In this document: piece after piece, positions 12,044-24,546 of the stretch
Layout: every line of letters begins with the position of its first letter
Position numbering within the stretch: position 1 is the first letter of the stretch
Assembly (NCBI GenBank): GCA_002197995.1
Contig: NGZR01000004.1
Span: forward strand, 1,178,001-1,242,000
DNA from: Gaeumannomyces sp. JS-464
Lineage: Eukaryota; Ascomycota; Sordariomycetes; Magnaporthales; Magnaporthaceae
Direction of reading: 5' to 3'
Length of the DNA stretch: 64,000 nt
The notes under the pieces: generated by a model
The model's input: the letters and a program-made list of their open reading frames with translations, nothing else
Database searches by the model: none
What the model was told of the DNA's origin: nothing
Made by a program: the position numbers and the translations under genes

Positions 12044-13025
12044 GGTGGCTGGCTATCCGGCGACGAGGTGGGAGAGACAGGGTGTTCCGAAAGAAACGTC
12101 GGTGCCGACAACGCGATCTGCGGTCGATGATGAAAAAATACAGGACTTTGCTGGGTCAGGTTGCCTGGTGGTGACATGAGGCCTGAAGCCACCCCCACGG
12201 CATGGACGCAGGTGCTCCACTTTATTTTGTCGCGTTACATTTGGAGCCGCGCGCAGACATCACTGGTCGGTCCACAGGGCATCTACTTTGGCACCGGCGG
12301 TTTGAAAATGCGCCTGTCGCAGTTTATATCGGAGGCACATACACTTGCGCCTCTCAGCATCATTATTTCTGTCCCTGGCCCTCACTCGCTCTAGGCTGTC
12401 CGAGCCTGCCTTGGCCTTCCTAGATTCCAGGAAATGTTTGTGTTACAGTTTTCTTTTCCTTTTCCTTTCACGCCAAAACGCCTTGATAAGTGCAATCAAC
12501 GTGCTCCCCATCTAATGGCGACCTGCCAGACCCATCCGGCGCCGCTGAGTATTCTCGTCTTTTAAGCTGCGCAAGAGTCTGAGGAGATCTGGGAGGAAGG
12601 GGTTTAAGAAAGGAAACAATATTTGCGGCCAGCAACCAAACAGAAGAGACCGATCCCGTCGGTGTTGCTCTGTTCAAATCGACGTTTTCTCCGAAGTGAT
12701 AATGACAATAAAAACGTACAATTATAATGGACCAAGATGGAAAGAGCGGAGCGTTTACATTAATACAAAGCTTTGGCTCTGCCAATCGTGCATTCAACCG
12801 ACGTCATTCATCCAGAATAGAAAAGGGCAAGGAAAAAAATCAGGGAAGAAAATCAGTAAAAAGAAGAAAAAAAAATAGTAATCAGGGTATATGGAAAAGA
12901 ATCGGTTGTAGATAGGAAAGAAAGAAAAGGGCGAGAAAGAAGAGACAGATAGAGATAGAAATGGTGATATTAAAGTTCCACGCCGATGGACGAGAAAAGG
13001 GGGCGAAGGTCCCTCGAAAAGAGTC
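12044..13025. other. Intergenic region between Sad1 and the Zn2Cys6 gene
   Basis: Upstream of Sad1 and downstream of the Zn2Cys6 gene. Purine-rich, with A-runs, from about 12820 to 12960. No gene recognised. Confidence 0.5.
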
Positions 13026-15417
13026 CTACCATTCGAGGCGCTTCTCCCTGAATTTCATGTCGGGCGTGCCGGCGTGGAGGCCCCTGGTTCCACACCTAAG
13101 CACGGCCGTGTGCTCGCGGAGGTCAAACTCGGCCGACCTGACCAAGACCCGCTTCTCCGCTGGCACCACTTTCTTTTGAACACTGAACATTCTAGCCGCC
13201 CTAAAATCGGGAGCTGTTGCCGAGGAGCTGGTACGTCGGGCATCCCACCTCGCGTTACCTCCCGGGCCGAGAGGCACATCGGCAAACTCGGCGGATGCAG
13301 CCGGCGAGGAGGCTGAGGGAGGGCTCATAGACTGGGCCGCTCCGGAAATGGTGGCTGAGCTCGTAGTTGGAGAGTAGGGGTCCTGGAGGAAAGTCTCGGC
13401 GGGGCTGTTGTAGTAGAGGTAGTCGTCATCGTCCTCTTCGATCTCGACTAGCCACATGCCAATTTGGGCAACGAGCTCGCTGTCCCACATGCCCTCGCGC
13501 CGCGCGCTGCTCCTGAGTAGCTGGATAGCACGGCGGCGGACTATCGGGTCACGCGACTTGGCCGCGACGACGTAGAGCGGCGGCACGATGCCAAGATCCG
13601 CGCTGAAGCTGGGTTTGATGTGGTTTGCGGCGTACTCGTAGCCCGCAACGCCTAGTCGTGCGAGCTGGTGGTGCTGGTGGCGACAGAAACATCCTGGTTC
13701 GGGCAGCGACGTTTAGCCGCCCGCTGCTCCTCATCACCCACCACCTCCGCAGCTAGATCCACGATGGCCTCAAAGTGGCCCTTGAAACTGTCGAACTGCA
13801 TCTCGCTATCACTAAAGGTCATGAGATACAGGATCTGGCCCATGATCTGGAACATCTTGAGGACTGCAATGCCCGCCTTCTCCTGGGCGCTGATCCCGGG
13901 GTCCTTTCGCGAAGAGAGAATGGGGTCAAACGCGTCCGACCAGCTTTGGATGCGCGCGGCAAACGCCTTGCCGTACACCATCATTGACTGGGGCAGTAGA
14001 TTCGGGCCGGCATTAGAGTACTGAGCCATGGTCTCCATAGCGCGGAAGCACTGTTCGCAGAGAGTGTCCCATGCCACGCGAGCCTCGATCAGCGACGAAA
14101 AGCGCTCGGGGATCGGTTCCTGGTGCGTCGAGACGGGCGAGCCCGTATCGGCAATAGGGGAGCCGCCCTCAGCCGGCTTAGCCACCAGATGGATGACGTA
14201 GGGCTCGGGGAAGTGGAAGGCCATGTCGTAAGACTTGGCCTGGATGGCCAAGCGGGTAAACATCTGAATAAGCTCGTCCTCGACCGGCTCCTCGGGCTTG
14301 GGCATAAACGACCTTCTCCGCTCCGCCCGAAGTTTCTCCAGCAGGCCCAGGCCGTTTTGGATCTGTTTGATGGCCTGCTTGTGATCGCCAATGAAGGAGT
14401 CAAAGCAGGTCAGCAGAACACTCGCCATGAGCCGCGTGCGGTTCGACTTCTGGTCCTGCGAGCTGCTTCTCATGAGGGCGGTGATCGCCTTGGAGTACTG
14501 CTGTATAGCGACCTCCCAGTGGCGGTAGATTGCGTCAACAGGAGACGCAATAGCATAGGCGTCGTCCGGGGGCGAGGTCGGGGGTGACTCGGTCGTCTTC
14601 TCAAGCGTCTTGTACAGGGCACCGAGGGCGACGACGGCGTGCTTGACGGCCTCCTCGGTGTGGCACTCGCGCAAGACGGTCTTGGTCCAAAAGAGATTGT
14701 CGAAAAACCCCGACAGCTCGCTGGCGGTGCTAGTGCGAAAGAGCTGGAAGTACTGGCCCTCTTCCAGGTCGAAGGTAAGCCCCAGCGTAGGGGCCATCGG
14801 AAGCGGAAGCTGGGCTATGACAGGGGTGTGCGGAGGGGTGGGGTGCCTTGCTGGCCTTGGGCGGCGCGGCGGAAGGCGGACCGGCTGCCGGATCGGAGTG
14901 ATGGTGGCCTCGGCGGGGGCGGCTGGCTTGGGCGCGATCCGGACCTCCTCGAACGGGCGCGAGCTGTGGGCAGGAGGCGGGTAGCCGGTGCACTGCTTGC
15001 GCGAGCGGACGCATTGCGTGCATGCGGGCCGCAGCTCGTCACACTTGATCCTCCTCTGTCTGGCCAAGCGAGGGCTGTCAGCAGACTGCGCATGGAGGCA
15101 GGCGGCACCGCCGCATTGAGATTCGGACGAGTCAAGGGGGTGAAAGAAAGGATAGAGCTTGGGCCACAGGTTCATGCCGCCGGGACTCTGAGAAGCTTGT
15201 TGCGTGGGCGTGGGCGCTTTTAGGTGCCCGAGCCGCCTCGGACCAACCGTCCTCGGACTTGACGAGCATGTTGGTGTTCAATGGGTAAGGGGTGTCGTTT
15301 CCTGAAGACTTACTTGCAGTTTCTGCAGCCCGTCTTGGTCTTGGACTTGCTCGCCCGCGTCCTCTTCACCGGCTTCTGAGACCCTTCGGCGGGCTCGGCC
15401 TTGATAAGAGAAGCCAT
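13026..15417 (-). CDS. Zn(II)2Cys6 transcription factor (one frame break)
   Basis: Nuclear DNA-binding regulator. Exon 1 is 15314-15417 (MASLIKAEPAEGS to GCRNC) and exon 2 is 13026-15059, separated by a 254-nt intron that falls inside the zinc cluster. The spliced cluster, residues 31-58, reads CRNCKQRRIKCDELRP then ACTQCVRSRKQC, giving the pattern C-X2-C-X6-C-X6-C-X2-C-X6-C. The fungal-specific transcription factor region follows, with LLTCFDSFIGDHKQAI and GLGLLEKLR. The C-terminal part has GYEYAANHIKPSFSADLGIV and RRRAIQLLRSSARREGMWDS. One base is missing near 13661 (SS|ARLGVAGYE); otherwise the protein would end at 13652. The corrected length is about 712 aa, usual for the family. Targets cannot be inferred, and no biosynthetic cluster adjoins it. 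Confidence 0.92.
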
Positions 15418-16356
15418 GCTTGTAGGTCTACCGTCCAACTACGAGGTCGCGATGCTTGTTACGATCCGAAGCCATAGAATGGCGGGCTGATGGCAGGAAA
15501 GGCCTCGAGAAGAACGGGAGGTGGGTACCAGCGACGGGATGTGTGCCGACGTGGCCCGAGTCAGGTCGTCGCGCGCGGGGGAAAGGGCCGAGGCGAGAAA
15601 CTGCCCGGGGATTCTCGACCCAGCGGGTCCGTCGTTAAGCGAGCAGAGAAACGAAAGTCTGCTGCAGGGCCGACGAAGACGGACAGTCTTGTATCGGCGA
15701 GCGTAAGCGAAAAGCCCCAACTCGAGAGGCGATTGCGCCTTCGAGGATGCAGATCAACTGCTGGCCGATCCTCGACGTCAAATTGAAAAAGTAACGGACA
15801 AGGGCGGTTTCTTGCGCCGGCGCGGTGCAGTTCAGCGCCGTTTCTTTTGTTGGAAATATGGGCCCGTGGAAGCCACTTGCGTCGACCTTCGAGCCTAGCC
15901 CCTTTACCACAAGTTAGGCGACCTAACTGAGAACCCCGCCGCTAGTCGGGACTCCTTTGGTGTCTGTCTTCGTTACGCTTGTAGCAACTGTGCTCGCTGT
16001 TCTCGGCGACTGCTCGGACGCCACGGTGTGGACGTGCCTAGTCGAGCACTGATGCTTAGTTCGATACCGTTCCCAAGATGGAAGGCGTATGCTGTATGTG
16101 GCGTTTGGCGTTTGGGCGTCGTAGGTGGCAGGCAAGGACGGGAGTGGGTTGCGTAATTGAAGCTGAGGGCCAGGATTGGAGCTCGAAAGTGACAAGGTAA
16201 CCCCCGCTCTTTGAGACGACGGCGAGCAGAGACAGGCAACTTGCCGAATCACTCAGGCACTGGACGGAGAAGATGCCTGGGCAGACGGCGATGTGTTTAT
16301 TCTGCAGCTCGCAAATGAGCGACAAAAGAATCGAAGATGTGGATGAAGCGGTGGGA

Positions 16357-16400
16357 GAGTGAGCGAGCGAGCGAGTGAGTGTGTGCGTATGTGTGTGGGA
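16357..16400. repeat. (GAGC)n/(GAGT)n/(GT)n microsatellite
   Basis: Tetranucleotide GAGC units pass into GAGT and then GTGTGTGCG-type units. Low-complexity DNA in the upstream region of the Zn2Cys6 gene. Confidence 0.8.
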
Positions 16401-18333
16401 GAGTGAGAGCAACAAGGAAAGGGGAGGGGAGACGGGCTGGAAGAGCCGGCCGCACAGCGCGAATTATAATGGTGGTAGCAGATTCGGTGTGCATATGTAG
16501 GAGATCCCCTCCTCCAAGACATGGCGGGAGCGCCGGGCGGGGAGCGATTAATTGGCGATTCTCGACATGGAGCCACAAGTAGAGGACCTTATCGAACAAA
16601 ATACCCCGACTTTTAAAGACGCGAGTGCAGTGCATCTGTTAGGCGAGCAGAGGACGCCGAGATACAACCTTTTTTTGTCTGTGACGGGACCATGTCTGCG
16701 GACGCTGCAGCGGGCAGTCGGGGCAGCTCGACAGTGGACAGGATACCGAGCCCGCAGCCAGGGCGGCAGGCAGCGCCCCTCTCAGATTACCACCCACCCA
16801 CCACCCACACCATCGCAAATGCCCAGCATGCAGCAGGGAGCTGCGGCATGCAGTCTGCAGATGGCCGCAGGCAGCCTGCATTCTTTTTCTGAAGCCACAA
16901 ACGACGCTGGTGCACCGTCGCACGCCGAGACTGGACGGGAGCCCTCCATGTGATTTCTGAGCGCCTCTGCTGGGAGACGGAGACAGAGCTCTTGGCCCAT
17001 GTCCAGCTGGACGAGGAGGGACTGCCGGGCATTTTTGTTTCTGTGGTCACTAAGTCCTAGGCGACTGACAGCCAGACGGAATCCCTCGCTAGCGCCCTCG
17101 GGGAAGCTTAAAGGTGGTGGACGCGTGCATCCGTGCGCGTCCAGCCAGGTACACTAACAACGCGGCTGCTCGTCAGCCCGGACCCAGCGGGTACCTTGAT
17201 TGTCTCTTTTTGACTGCCGAAGCTAAGGTCGTTGTCTGTCGGCCAGTGCGACCCTCGACTGACCGTTGTTTGGTTCCCTGATTTTTTTTTTGTTCTAGGC
17301 TCCACTTCCCCCAAAGTGTGCTCGCAGACCTTGGCCATGTGATTCCTTTATCCTTTGCGCGGTCTGCCCAACGTTTTGCGAACCACATTGGACACGGACC
17401 CCGCTCGTGTCTGCCCTCCTTCCCTCGCTTCTGTGTCGACGGAATCATCAAGCTGCAGCCCAGCTGCTGTCTCGCCAATTTTCAGGGGAAAGCTGAGTGG
17501 TGAATGGGGGCCATCACCAACTGGCGGCCCACCTCATTTCCACTCGTCGACGCGTTGATGCGGCGTTCTGCAGGCTTCTCGGGGCGGATTCCATGGCCGG
17601 CAAGGCACGGATCGTGTGTGCGTGCGTCGCTTCATCAGCGCAAAGGATTCCTTCCAGAAGCGTGAGCTCTCTGGGCTCCCCTCCACTTCAGCCCTATGAC
17701 GCGAAGCAGTCCCACCTTCCCAGGCGGCCGCGATTACATTGGCTGGCAGCCCAAGCAAGGTACGTCTCCTTTGACGCAGGGTCAATGCCCGAGCTGGAAT
17801 GGGGAATGGCCAGAGGAGGGCAGCCTTTCGCAACGCAAGCAGGCCGATGGCGTCCAATCAACAACAAGTAGAGAGGCCTGGGGGCTCGCGCTGCGTCCCG
17901 GCGAGCCCAGCGGCTTGTGCCGGACAGATCCTGGCTCTGATTCGTGCTGGTTGCGATGATGGGCAAGAGGACGAATGCCAAGCGGACGGGGAAGGGACAC
18001 AACGAAGGAGAGTGGGATACATGGAGAGACGACACATGCGCGCCCTGTTCGCAGGACAGCTTGGCTGCCAGTTGTCGGCCCAACCCAGGCTGCTGGGTAT
18101 CCAAGCACAGAGTGCAACCGACATGAGCATGTCGCCATGGGCTCGCACGCCCGGCCAATCAGCAGCGTCCGATGGAATGGTCGGTAATACCGCCTGCAGC
18201 CTCCCGTCCACCATCCCCCGCGTCAGGTCAGAATATCGGCCCTCCCACTCGATTGGCGAGCCTTTGTCATTTGTCGAATGCATCCCAAACGGGGATAAAG
18301 AAACGGGAGGAGGAAAATCGAAACAAGATGGAC

Positions 18334-18360
18334 AAAAAAAAAAAAAAAAAAAAAAAAAAA
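18334..18360. repeat. Poly(A) run, 27 bases
   Basis: Uninterrupted A27 in an intergenic region, followed by an A/G-rich stretch. No retroposed gene is recognised next to it. Confidence 0.85.
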
Positions 18361-19966
18361 CTGGAAAAAGAAAAGATGACACCTCTGTTGCCTGAAGTGG
18401 CTTGCAGATGGCGGCGCCAACATGGACTCGCTCGCTCCCGACGAGCACTTCAAAAATCATGTCTCGATTTGGCAGCCCGCCCACCCGACAGCCAACGATG
18501 CACTCATCAGGGTGGCAGGCTAGGCATCAGGACACCTGGACGCTGACTGGTTCGATTTTTGTCTGCGAGCTGTTTTGCGGTGGAGGGCAACTGGGCAGGC
18601 AGCCGTTTTGTGTGGACGATGGGCTGCCTCCGGGGCTAGGTAGGGGCCAAGGAAGGGAGCGGCCCACGGGAGGGCTGCGCCACGATCTGTTGCAGATTGC
18701 CGCGGCTCACGACGATTCCTGCCGCTTTCTTGAAATCTTCTTCCTGTTCGCGCATGGTGCCCCCATCCAGTGAAGAAAAGGAGGGGAAAAAAAAAAGAAA
18801 AAACCTAAAAAAACCTATTGCTCCGAGACCGACTCCGGTCTCCCAGTCTGGCAGCTTCGTCGGCCGAGTCTTGGCAGCCTGGGGTTGTGGGGGGAGGTCA
18901 GCGGCCTTGTAGCGATGACTGGCAACATGTTAAGCGCCGACTCTCTCACACTAAGGCCCTATGTGGTATTGATGGAACCTCGGCATCTGGGCGCGGCTGT
19001 ACCACACCAGGAGCCCGGGGCCTCCGTTCTTTGTGGTGGGCTGGCTTGTCTACTGACTCCTTGGGTCAGCGACAGGTGTTTCGGCACCTGCATCGTGCAT
19101 GCCCGACGGCCCAAAAGAGCGCACCGAGCTCCGCGTCCCCGGGCAGCCGACTGTTGTAGATACCGAGCTAATAGACACCAACCTAACAGATACCAAGCTC
19201 AACTTGTCTGTATCGGTATCAGATCGGTAGGCATGCATCTCCATGGCGCCGTGTCACCGTCGGCCTTGGGTCTGCGCTATGGTGTGCCGCCCAAGCTGGA
19301 GTAGGCCCGAAAGCGATTTTGCTGCTGTTTGGTTTGCCCTGCTCCGTCCCGGGCAATGCTGGTGCTCTCCCGCAATCTTACATGCATGCCATGGTCTGCT
19401 TCCCCTTTGCTGACGGCGTCTCGTCTCGCTCTCCCCAGCTTAGGGACGGAATCAGATATATTGAGCGACTTCGGATGGGATTATAGAGCACCTGCACGCC
19501 ATCCGCTGGCTTGTCTGACCGATGGCGGGGGAAGCACTGAAACCGGCCGGCTCTCCGAGCGGGTTGCCGGCCATGACGCGCCACAGGACAGGCTAGTTTG
19601 GTGGTGATATTCTAGTCTCAGGTCCGGACGTCTCGGAGCTGCCCGGGCGTCGCTGTTTAGTGCAGACGAAGGGCGAGGCTGTTTGATTTTCTCGAGATCT
19701 ACGGCTATCTTCCATCTCATCCGTACAGTAACTCTGTTCGGCGCGCAAATGGACAATGGACTTTTGGTACCTCTGCAGGTGGGGTAAGAGCACCAAGCTC
19801 AAGCTTCAGAGGGGGCAATTCCCGGATCGAAAATATCTCCATGACGGCAAGCGACTTTTGTGTGACGAAGAAAAAAAAATAGCACAAGCAGCAGCAGCTA
19901 CCCGCGTTCAAACAAATCCCGCTCGAATTGATTGATTGCTTGAAAGCGCACGGGGCGCGGCATTTG

Positions 19967-21785
19967 ATGGCGGCCCAACATCTCTCCGTCGCGGACCTCG
20001 TCTTCTCGGAGCGGGCGAACCACAACTTCTCGCGCATCCTGGGCGACCTCAAGCGCGCCAACCTCAGCGTCGAGAACCGCCTGCGCTCCGTCGTCGACGA
20101 CGCCCGCTTCGTCGCCGCCGCTGCCGCCGCCCGGGGCCGGCCCCTGGTCGCCAACGAGCGTTGCGGCAGCTGGTACGTCGAGCCACACCTCAAGGCCGCC
20201 TCGGCCTACTTCAAGAGCACCGACGGCCACGCCGGCCAGTGGAGCTTTAGCACCCGCCGTTTAAACCTGCACCTGCTGCCTTTGATCGGCCGCAGTGATG
20301 GGTGAGGAGCGCCCCGCTGCGGAACCCGCCATCGATCTAGCCTCTCGCCTCGGCTGACTGACTGACTGACTGACTGACTGGAGCCCGGGCTCTCGCCATA
20401 TCTTTTGGCCTTGCTTGATTCCCGTGTAGATGCATCATCGTGGACTCTACCCGGAGGGGAAAACGTAAGGCAAAATAGCTTGTTCCTTTGCCACTATATT
20501 GCGACTACACATACATCGTATCGTATACCTGCCTACCTATATATCAACCTGTAGACTGAGCTTCGAACATCCCCGCAAGGCGCGTTATTAACCATAGCCA
20601 TCATCTCTTTCCCCGAACCCCCTGGGCCGTTTTCACAGGTATCCCGGATGCTCTCAGCAAGACGGTCCCCATCTGGTGCTGCGTCCTGAACCGCGCCCTC
20701 TTCCCGGACGTCCCAGAAAGCCAGCGCGGCCTCTACGTGCCACCCAACGCCGTTTCCGAATCGGAGCGAAGCCAGATGCTGGCCCGGGTGCCCGAGTTCG
20801 TCGCGTCGCTCGAGCGCCTCGGCCTGGACCTCCCGGCCCTCCGCGCCCAACTGAAGAACCCCTGCGGCCCATGTGGCTCAACCGTCCCGACGACGGCGGC
20901 GACCCGGCCCGTTCCCGGCATCCTTGTTCCCCGCCGCGAGCAGCAGCATACAACGGCGACGCAAACCACACCAACAGCTGCCCACCACCGGCCAAGATCT
21001 TCGAGGCCTTCCACCCCGTAATCTGCTGCACCAGCTCGCGCCGCGTCGCCGGCACCGAGATGAGCGAGTCGGGCTACATCCAGGGCGCCGGCGACGACAC
21101 CGAGAACTGGGCCCACGGCCTGACCCCGCCCGTCTTCTGGGCCAACGCCGCCCGCCTCCTCGCCACCCCGGAGGCCGATCTGCCGCGCCTGATCCGCGAG
21201 CTCGTCTCCGAGGCGCGCGTGGATGCCGGCACCATCAGGCAACTAACCGCCTTCCTGTCAGTCTCTGCCTTGCCATTAGCGGCTACTACTGCTGCTACTG
21301 CTGCCCTCCCTCCGCCGCCGCCGCCGCCGACGCTGCTCACCATCTCGCTCCTCCCACGCGTCACCAAGCCCGAGACGTGGACAAAGTCGCCGACAGCCAT
21401 CGAAGTCGGCTTGGGGAAGGGCAAGATCGCGAGCCGCAACATGCGACAGGCGCTGCCGAGCATCTGCACCTTCGTCCAGAAAGCAGCAGCAGCAACGGCG
21501 GCGGTGGCGACAGAAGGGGCAGCACAAGAGGGCATCTCAGTCAAGGTGCTGGTGGCGTGCGAGTCCGGCCGCGACGTCTCGGTCGGGGTGGCCCTGGCCC
21601 TGGCGTGCCACTGCTTCGACGACCAAGGAAACGTCTTGTCCGCCGAGGCCACCTGCCGCCCCAGTCCTACCAAGGACTTCATCAGGACAAGGCTCGGGCG
21701 GATCGTCACCGCCATGCCCGAGGCCAACCCTAGTCGCGCTACGCTACAGAGCGTCAACAGTTTTCTGATGGACTGGAGGGAGTGA
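19967..21785 (+). CDS. rit1: Initiator tRNA(Met) 2'-O-ribosyl phosphate transferase Rit1 (one frame break)
   Basis: Adds a ribosyl phosphate to A64 of initiator tRNA, which keeps it out of elongation. Exons 19967-20301, 20430-20464, 20639-21785 (about 505 aa corrected). The first ATG, at 19967, gives MAAQHLSVADLVFSE. Family landmarks: NFSRILGDLKRANLSVENRL, PLVANERCGSWYVEP, YFKSTDGHAGQWSFS, RRLNLHLLPLIG, then CIIVDSTRRGKR across two introns, PDALSKTVPIWCCVLNRALF, FHPVICCTSSRR, the GSGYIQGAGDD-like EMSESGYIQGAGDDTENWA, and the C-terminal phosphatase-like domain with VACESGRDVSVGVALAL (a C-X5-R-like loop). One base is missing in the C-run at 20859-20862 (LKNP|LRPMWLN). The segment just after it (about residues 200-225) is poorly conserved-looking and might hide another error. 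Confidence 0.93.
20354..20379. repeat. (CTGA)n tetranucleotide repeat in rit1 intron 1
   Basis: About six and a half CTGA units inside the first intron of rit1. Confidence 0.85.
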
Positions 21786-22441
21786 AGTCCGTCTGAGCTA
21801 AGAGGTCTCCGTCTATATATATGGGAACATCCCAAAAAGGCTGCAAACTCAGGTTTGATATATATGCAACTGATTTCTTTCTCTTGACGAGGTTCTATCA
21901 ATGCTCTATGCGTGACGTCTTGACGAAGATCTACCTCTAGGAGATAACGTCCACCGCGCCCTCGGCATGAAACGGCCAGAGAGATAAAAATAAGACAAAT
22001 AATCAAGCGAGGGCCTATCCCAACTGAGCTGTCTTTGGTATCGAAAAGTCATGACCAAAATCCCAGAGCGCTGGCTGGTAGCTGCGAGTGTAAAAAAAAA
22101 AAAAGGCAGGTAAACAACCACCCATGTTTTTTTTTTTTTTTTTTTTTTTTTGCTGGCTGCCATCTATTCCTGTGATGCCTTTTCGGCAATGATCTTTGTG
22201 ATGTTGGAAAAGTTTCGTCGCCTTGCATCGCCGCAAACCTGTCTGAACACAGGTTCACCGCTCGCCACCACAGGTCGGTCGCTTCCGGTTCGACCCTCGC
22301 CGCTTGAGTATGGGCCACTGAAGCGTCGCCGACAGCGTCAGCGACAGCCAAAGCAGAGGCGGTCAGGAGGGAAGCAGGGGGTTACCTCTTGGTCTTGGCC
22401 GCCTGGGCCATGTAACGCCGGAGGATTCCGCGCCATTCGTC
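21786..22441. other. Convergent intergenic region with poly(T)
   Basis: 3' flanks of rit1 and the HAD gene. It contains an A-run at 22092-22104 and a T25 run at 22127-22151. No gene recognised. Confidence 0.55.
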
Positions 22442-23185
22442 CTAGATGGCGCCCGAGGCGATCTTGTCCAGGCAGGCGGGGAACTCGCTCCAGCCGCGTA
22501 TGACGACGACGGCGCCCGCCTCGAGCAGCGTCTTCTCCATCTGCGGGCGGATGTCATCGGCGTAGGGGCCGACGTAGCCGATGACCTTGATGCCGGCGCG
22601 GGCGCCGCTCGAGGTGCCGCTGCGCGAGTCCTCGATGGCGACGCACTCCTCGGGCTTGAAGCCCAGCTCCTTCATGGCGTGCAGGTAGATGGCCGGGTCG
22701 GGCTTGCTCGTCGGCGGGTCGATGCTGGTGGCGGCGCTGTAGATCCGGTCGCCAAAGTAGTGCGAGAAGCCGACCTTGTCGACGCTGGCCTGCACGCGGC
22801 GCAGGGCGCTCGACGACACGACCGCCATCGTGTAGCCGCCCTTGTCGGCCAGGCGCTTGAGCTCGGGCTCGACGCCGACGCAGGGGCGCAGTGACGACTT
22901 GAGCTTGGCGATGACGACGTCCTCCTCACGCTTGACGTACATCTCCAGCTCCTCTGGGGTCAGCTGCAGGCCGTGCTGCTTCTGCAGCGTGCCCATCATG
23001 CCGCGGAAGTTCTGGCCGACAAACTCCTTGATCAAGGTCTCGCCCGAGAAGGGCGGGATGTTCAGCCCCTTGGTCTTGCAGATCTCGTTGATCAGGTCGG
23101 CGCAGCCCTCGAACGCAAGCTCCTCGGACAGGACAAGCGTGTTGTCGCAGTCAAACAAAAGAGCCTTGATAGTTGGGGCGGACAT
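22442..23185 (-). CDS. HAD-superfamily phosphatase, beta-phosphoglucomutase/GS1-like subfamily
   Basis: 247 aa, single exon, frame intact. The ATG at 23185 gives MSAPTIKALLFDCDNTLV. HAD motifs are all present: I, FDCDNT with Asp12 as the nucleophile and Asp14; II, VVSSSALRRV; III, the Lys of TSKPDPAIYLHAM; IV, CVAIEDSRSGTSSGARAG. The cap is inserted after motif I (CADLINEICKTKGL), the position of the helical C1 cap in the beta-phosphoglucomutase-like group. It is expected to be a cytosolic phosphomonoesterase acting on a small phosphorylated metabolite. The substrate cannot be told from sequence; candidates in this subfamily include sugar phosphates, glycerol phosphate and nucleotides. Confidence 0.93.
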   Translation of the reverse strand: MSAPTIKALLFDCDNTLVLSEELAFEGCADLINEICKTKGLNIPPFSGETLIKEFVGQNFRGMMGTLQKQHGLQLTPEELEMYVKREEDVVIAKLKSSLRPCVGVEPELKRLADKGGYTMAVVSSSALRRVQASVDKVGFSHYFGDRIYSAATSIDPPTSKPDPAIYLHAMKELGFKPEECVAIEDSRSGTSSGARAGIKVIGYVGPYADDIRPQMEKTLLEAGAVVVIRGWSEFPACLDKIASGAI

Positions 23186-24546
23186 GTTGGGCAAGATTGG
23201 CTGTTCAGGGTTGTTGTTTGTTAGCCCAATGGTCCGGCAAAAGCACGGTATAACTGCTGCGAGTCAAGTCTCGCCCAGTTGTTGCAATATCCAAAGAGAG
23301 ATAAGATAGGGGCAAGGGTAGATCGGACGAGGGGTGTGTTGCAATGAGAGTAACAACAGCGTGGTCCCAAATGCGAAACAAGACGACAGGTCCTAAATAC
23401 CAGCCCTTAAGACTGCAGCGAATCCAGGTCTCAATTGAGGGGAGGAACGAACCTGAGGGCGATCGGCAGGATGTAAAAGCCCGGCTACGGGGGCAATCGG
23501 CTCTACCTACCGGGAGGAAGGCTCTTGTGGCAGAAGAGAAGGAAGCAAGAGGAGGACGGGCCGAAAGTGAAGCGGGCGGTAAATGAGCGGGACGTGGGGG
23601 AAGGAAAGAACAGCAACGCGAAGGGCAGCGGAGGCCAATTGGGCGAAATGGTAGTGCGAGTAGGTGGGAGTGGGAGTTTCCTGAACCCTGACAGGGAAAC
23701 TGGGCAGTGCCGCGTTCTCTTGTATTTATTTTCCCTCAAAGAACGCCCATCAGGTTCCATGGAAACGGGCGAGGCCACATCGACTCGCGCGGGACAGTAT
23801 AGCTTACTTAGCTCCAGGAGGCACAGGGTCCCCAACTCAGTCGGCCTTTCCCGGCGTGGGATGCCCCTCCAGTGTCGTCATTGTGGGGAAGGCTGCATGA
23901 CTCTGTTACTCCTGCAGCGTCGTCTCGCCCATGAGGCTTGGTTTCGATGCATGTTGACGCTGGCTGCTGAGTGGATGGATCTCACAGAAGTTGGGTGTGT
24001 CCACATCACTCGAATGTAAGCTGCGGCAGGGGCTAAGTGCATAGGCGCCCTGTGTGCTTTTGTGTACCTCTAGGGCTTCCGTCTCACGGGCCCGTACCCA
24101 GAATGGCTCGGCATGCGCGCTTTATAGTCCACGTGCGGGCCAGGGCGAAAAACCGGCATCGATCCTGGCACTAGCGCAACTGGCGCCGATATCAACGGCG
24201 TATTCTTTATAGGGCGCTTCGAGACAGTGGGTGTGATTGCTGGCGGCACGCAGCCTTAGCCGACGGGATGTTGGCGGCATGGCGGGGGGAAAGTGGGGGC
24301 GCACGCTGGGATGACGGCCCGGGAAAGCATGTGAGAGACAGGGAAACTGGTAGGTTGAGAAGCGGCGCAAAGCGGTGATAAACCACAGGAAAACTCGAAC
24401 CACCAGGAACTGTTTATATAACAAATTCGCTAAACATATTCAGGCATGAACCAGGCTGGGTATGTAAGGGACCGGGGATATACAGGTTTTTGTATCCAAA
24501 TGACCCGAAAAGAAAAGGGGCGTATAAAACAGGAGAGCTTCTTCTA
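23186..24546. other. Intergenic region between the HAD gene and Tul1
   Basis: Promoter side of the HAD gene and 3' side of the Tul1 gene. No gene or repeat recognised in about 1.36 kb. Confidence 0.5.

Larger units (their letters stand above)
15418..19966. other. Large divergent intergenic region
   Basis: 4.5 kb between the Zn2Cys6 gene and rit1, which diverge. I see no supportable gene. It holds a GAGC/GAGT/GTGT microsatellite near 16357 and a 27-base A-run at 18334-18360. Several open frames of 100-200 codons on both strands overlap each other and have no recognisable content. Confidence 0.45.
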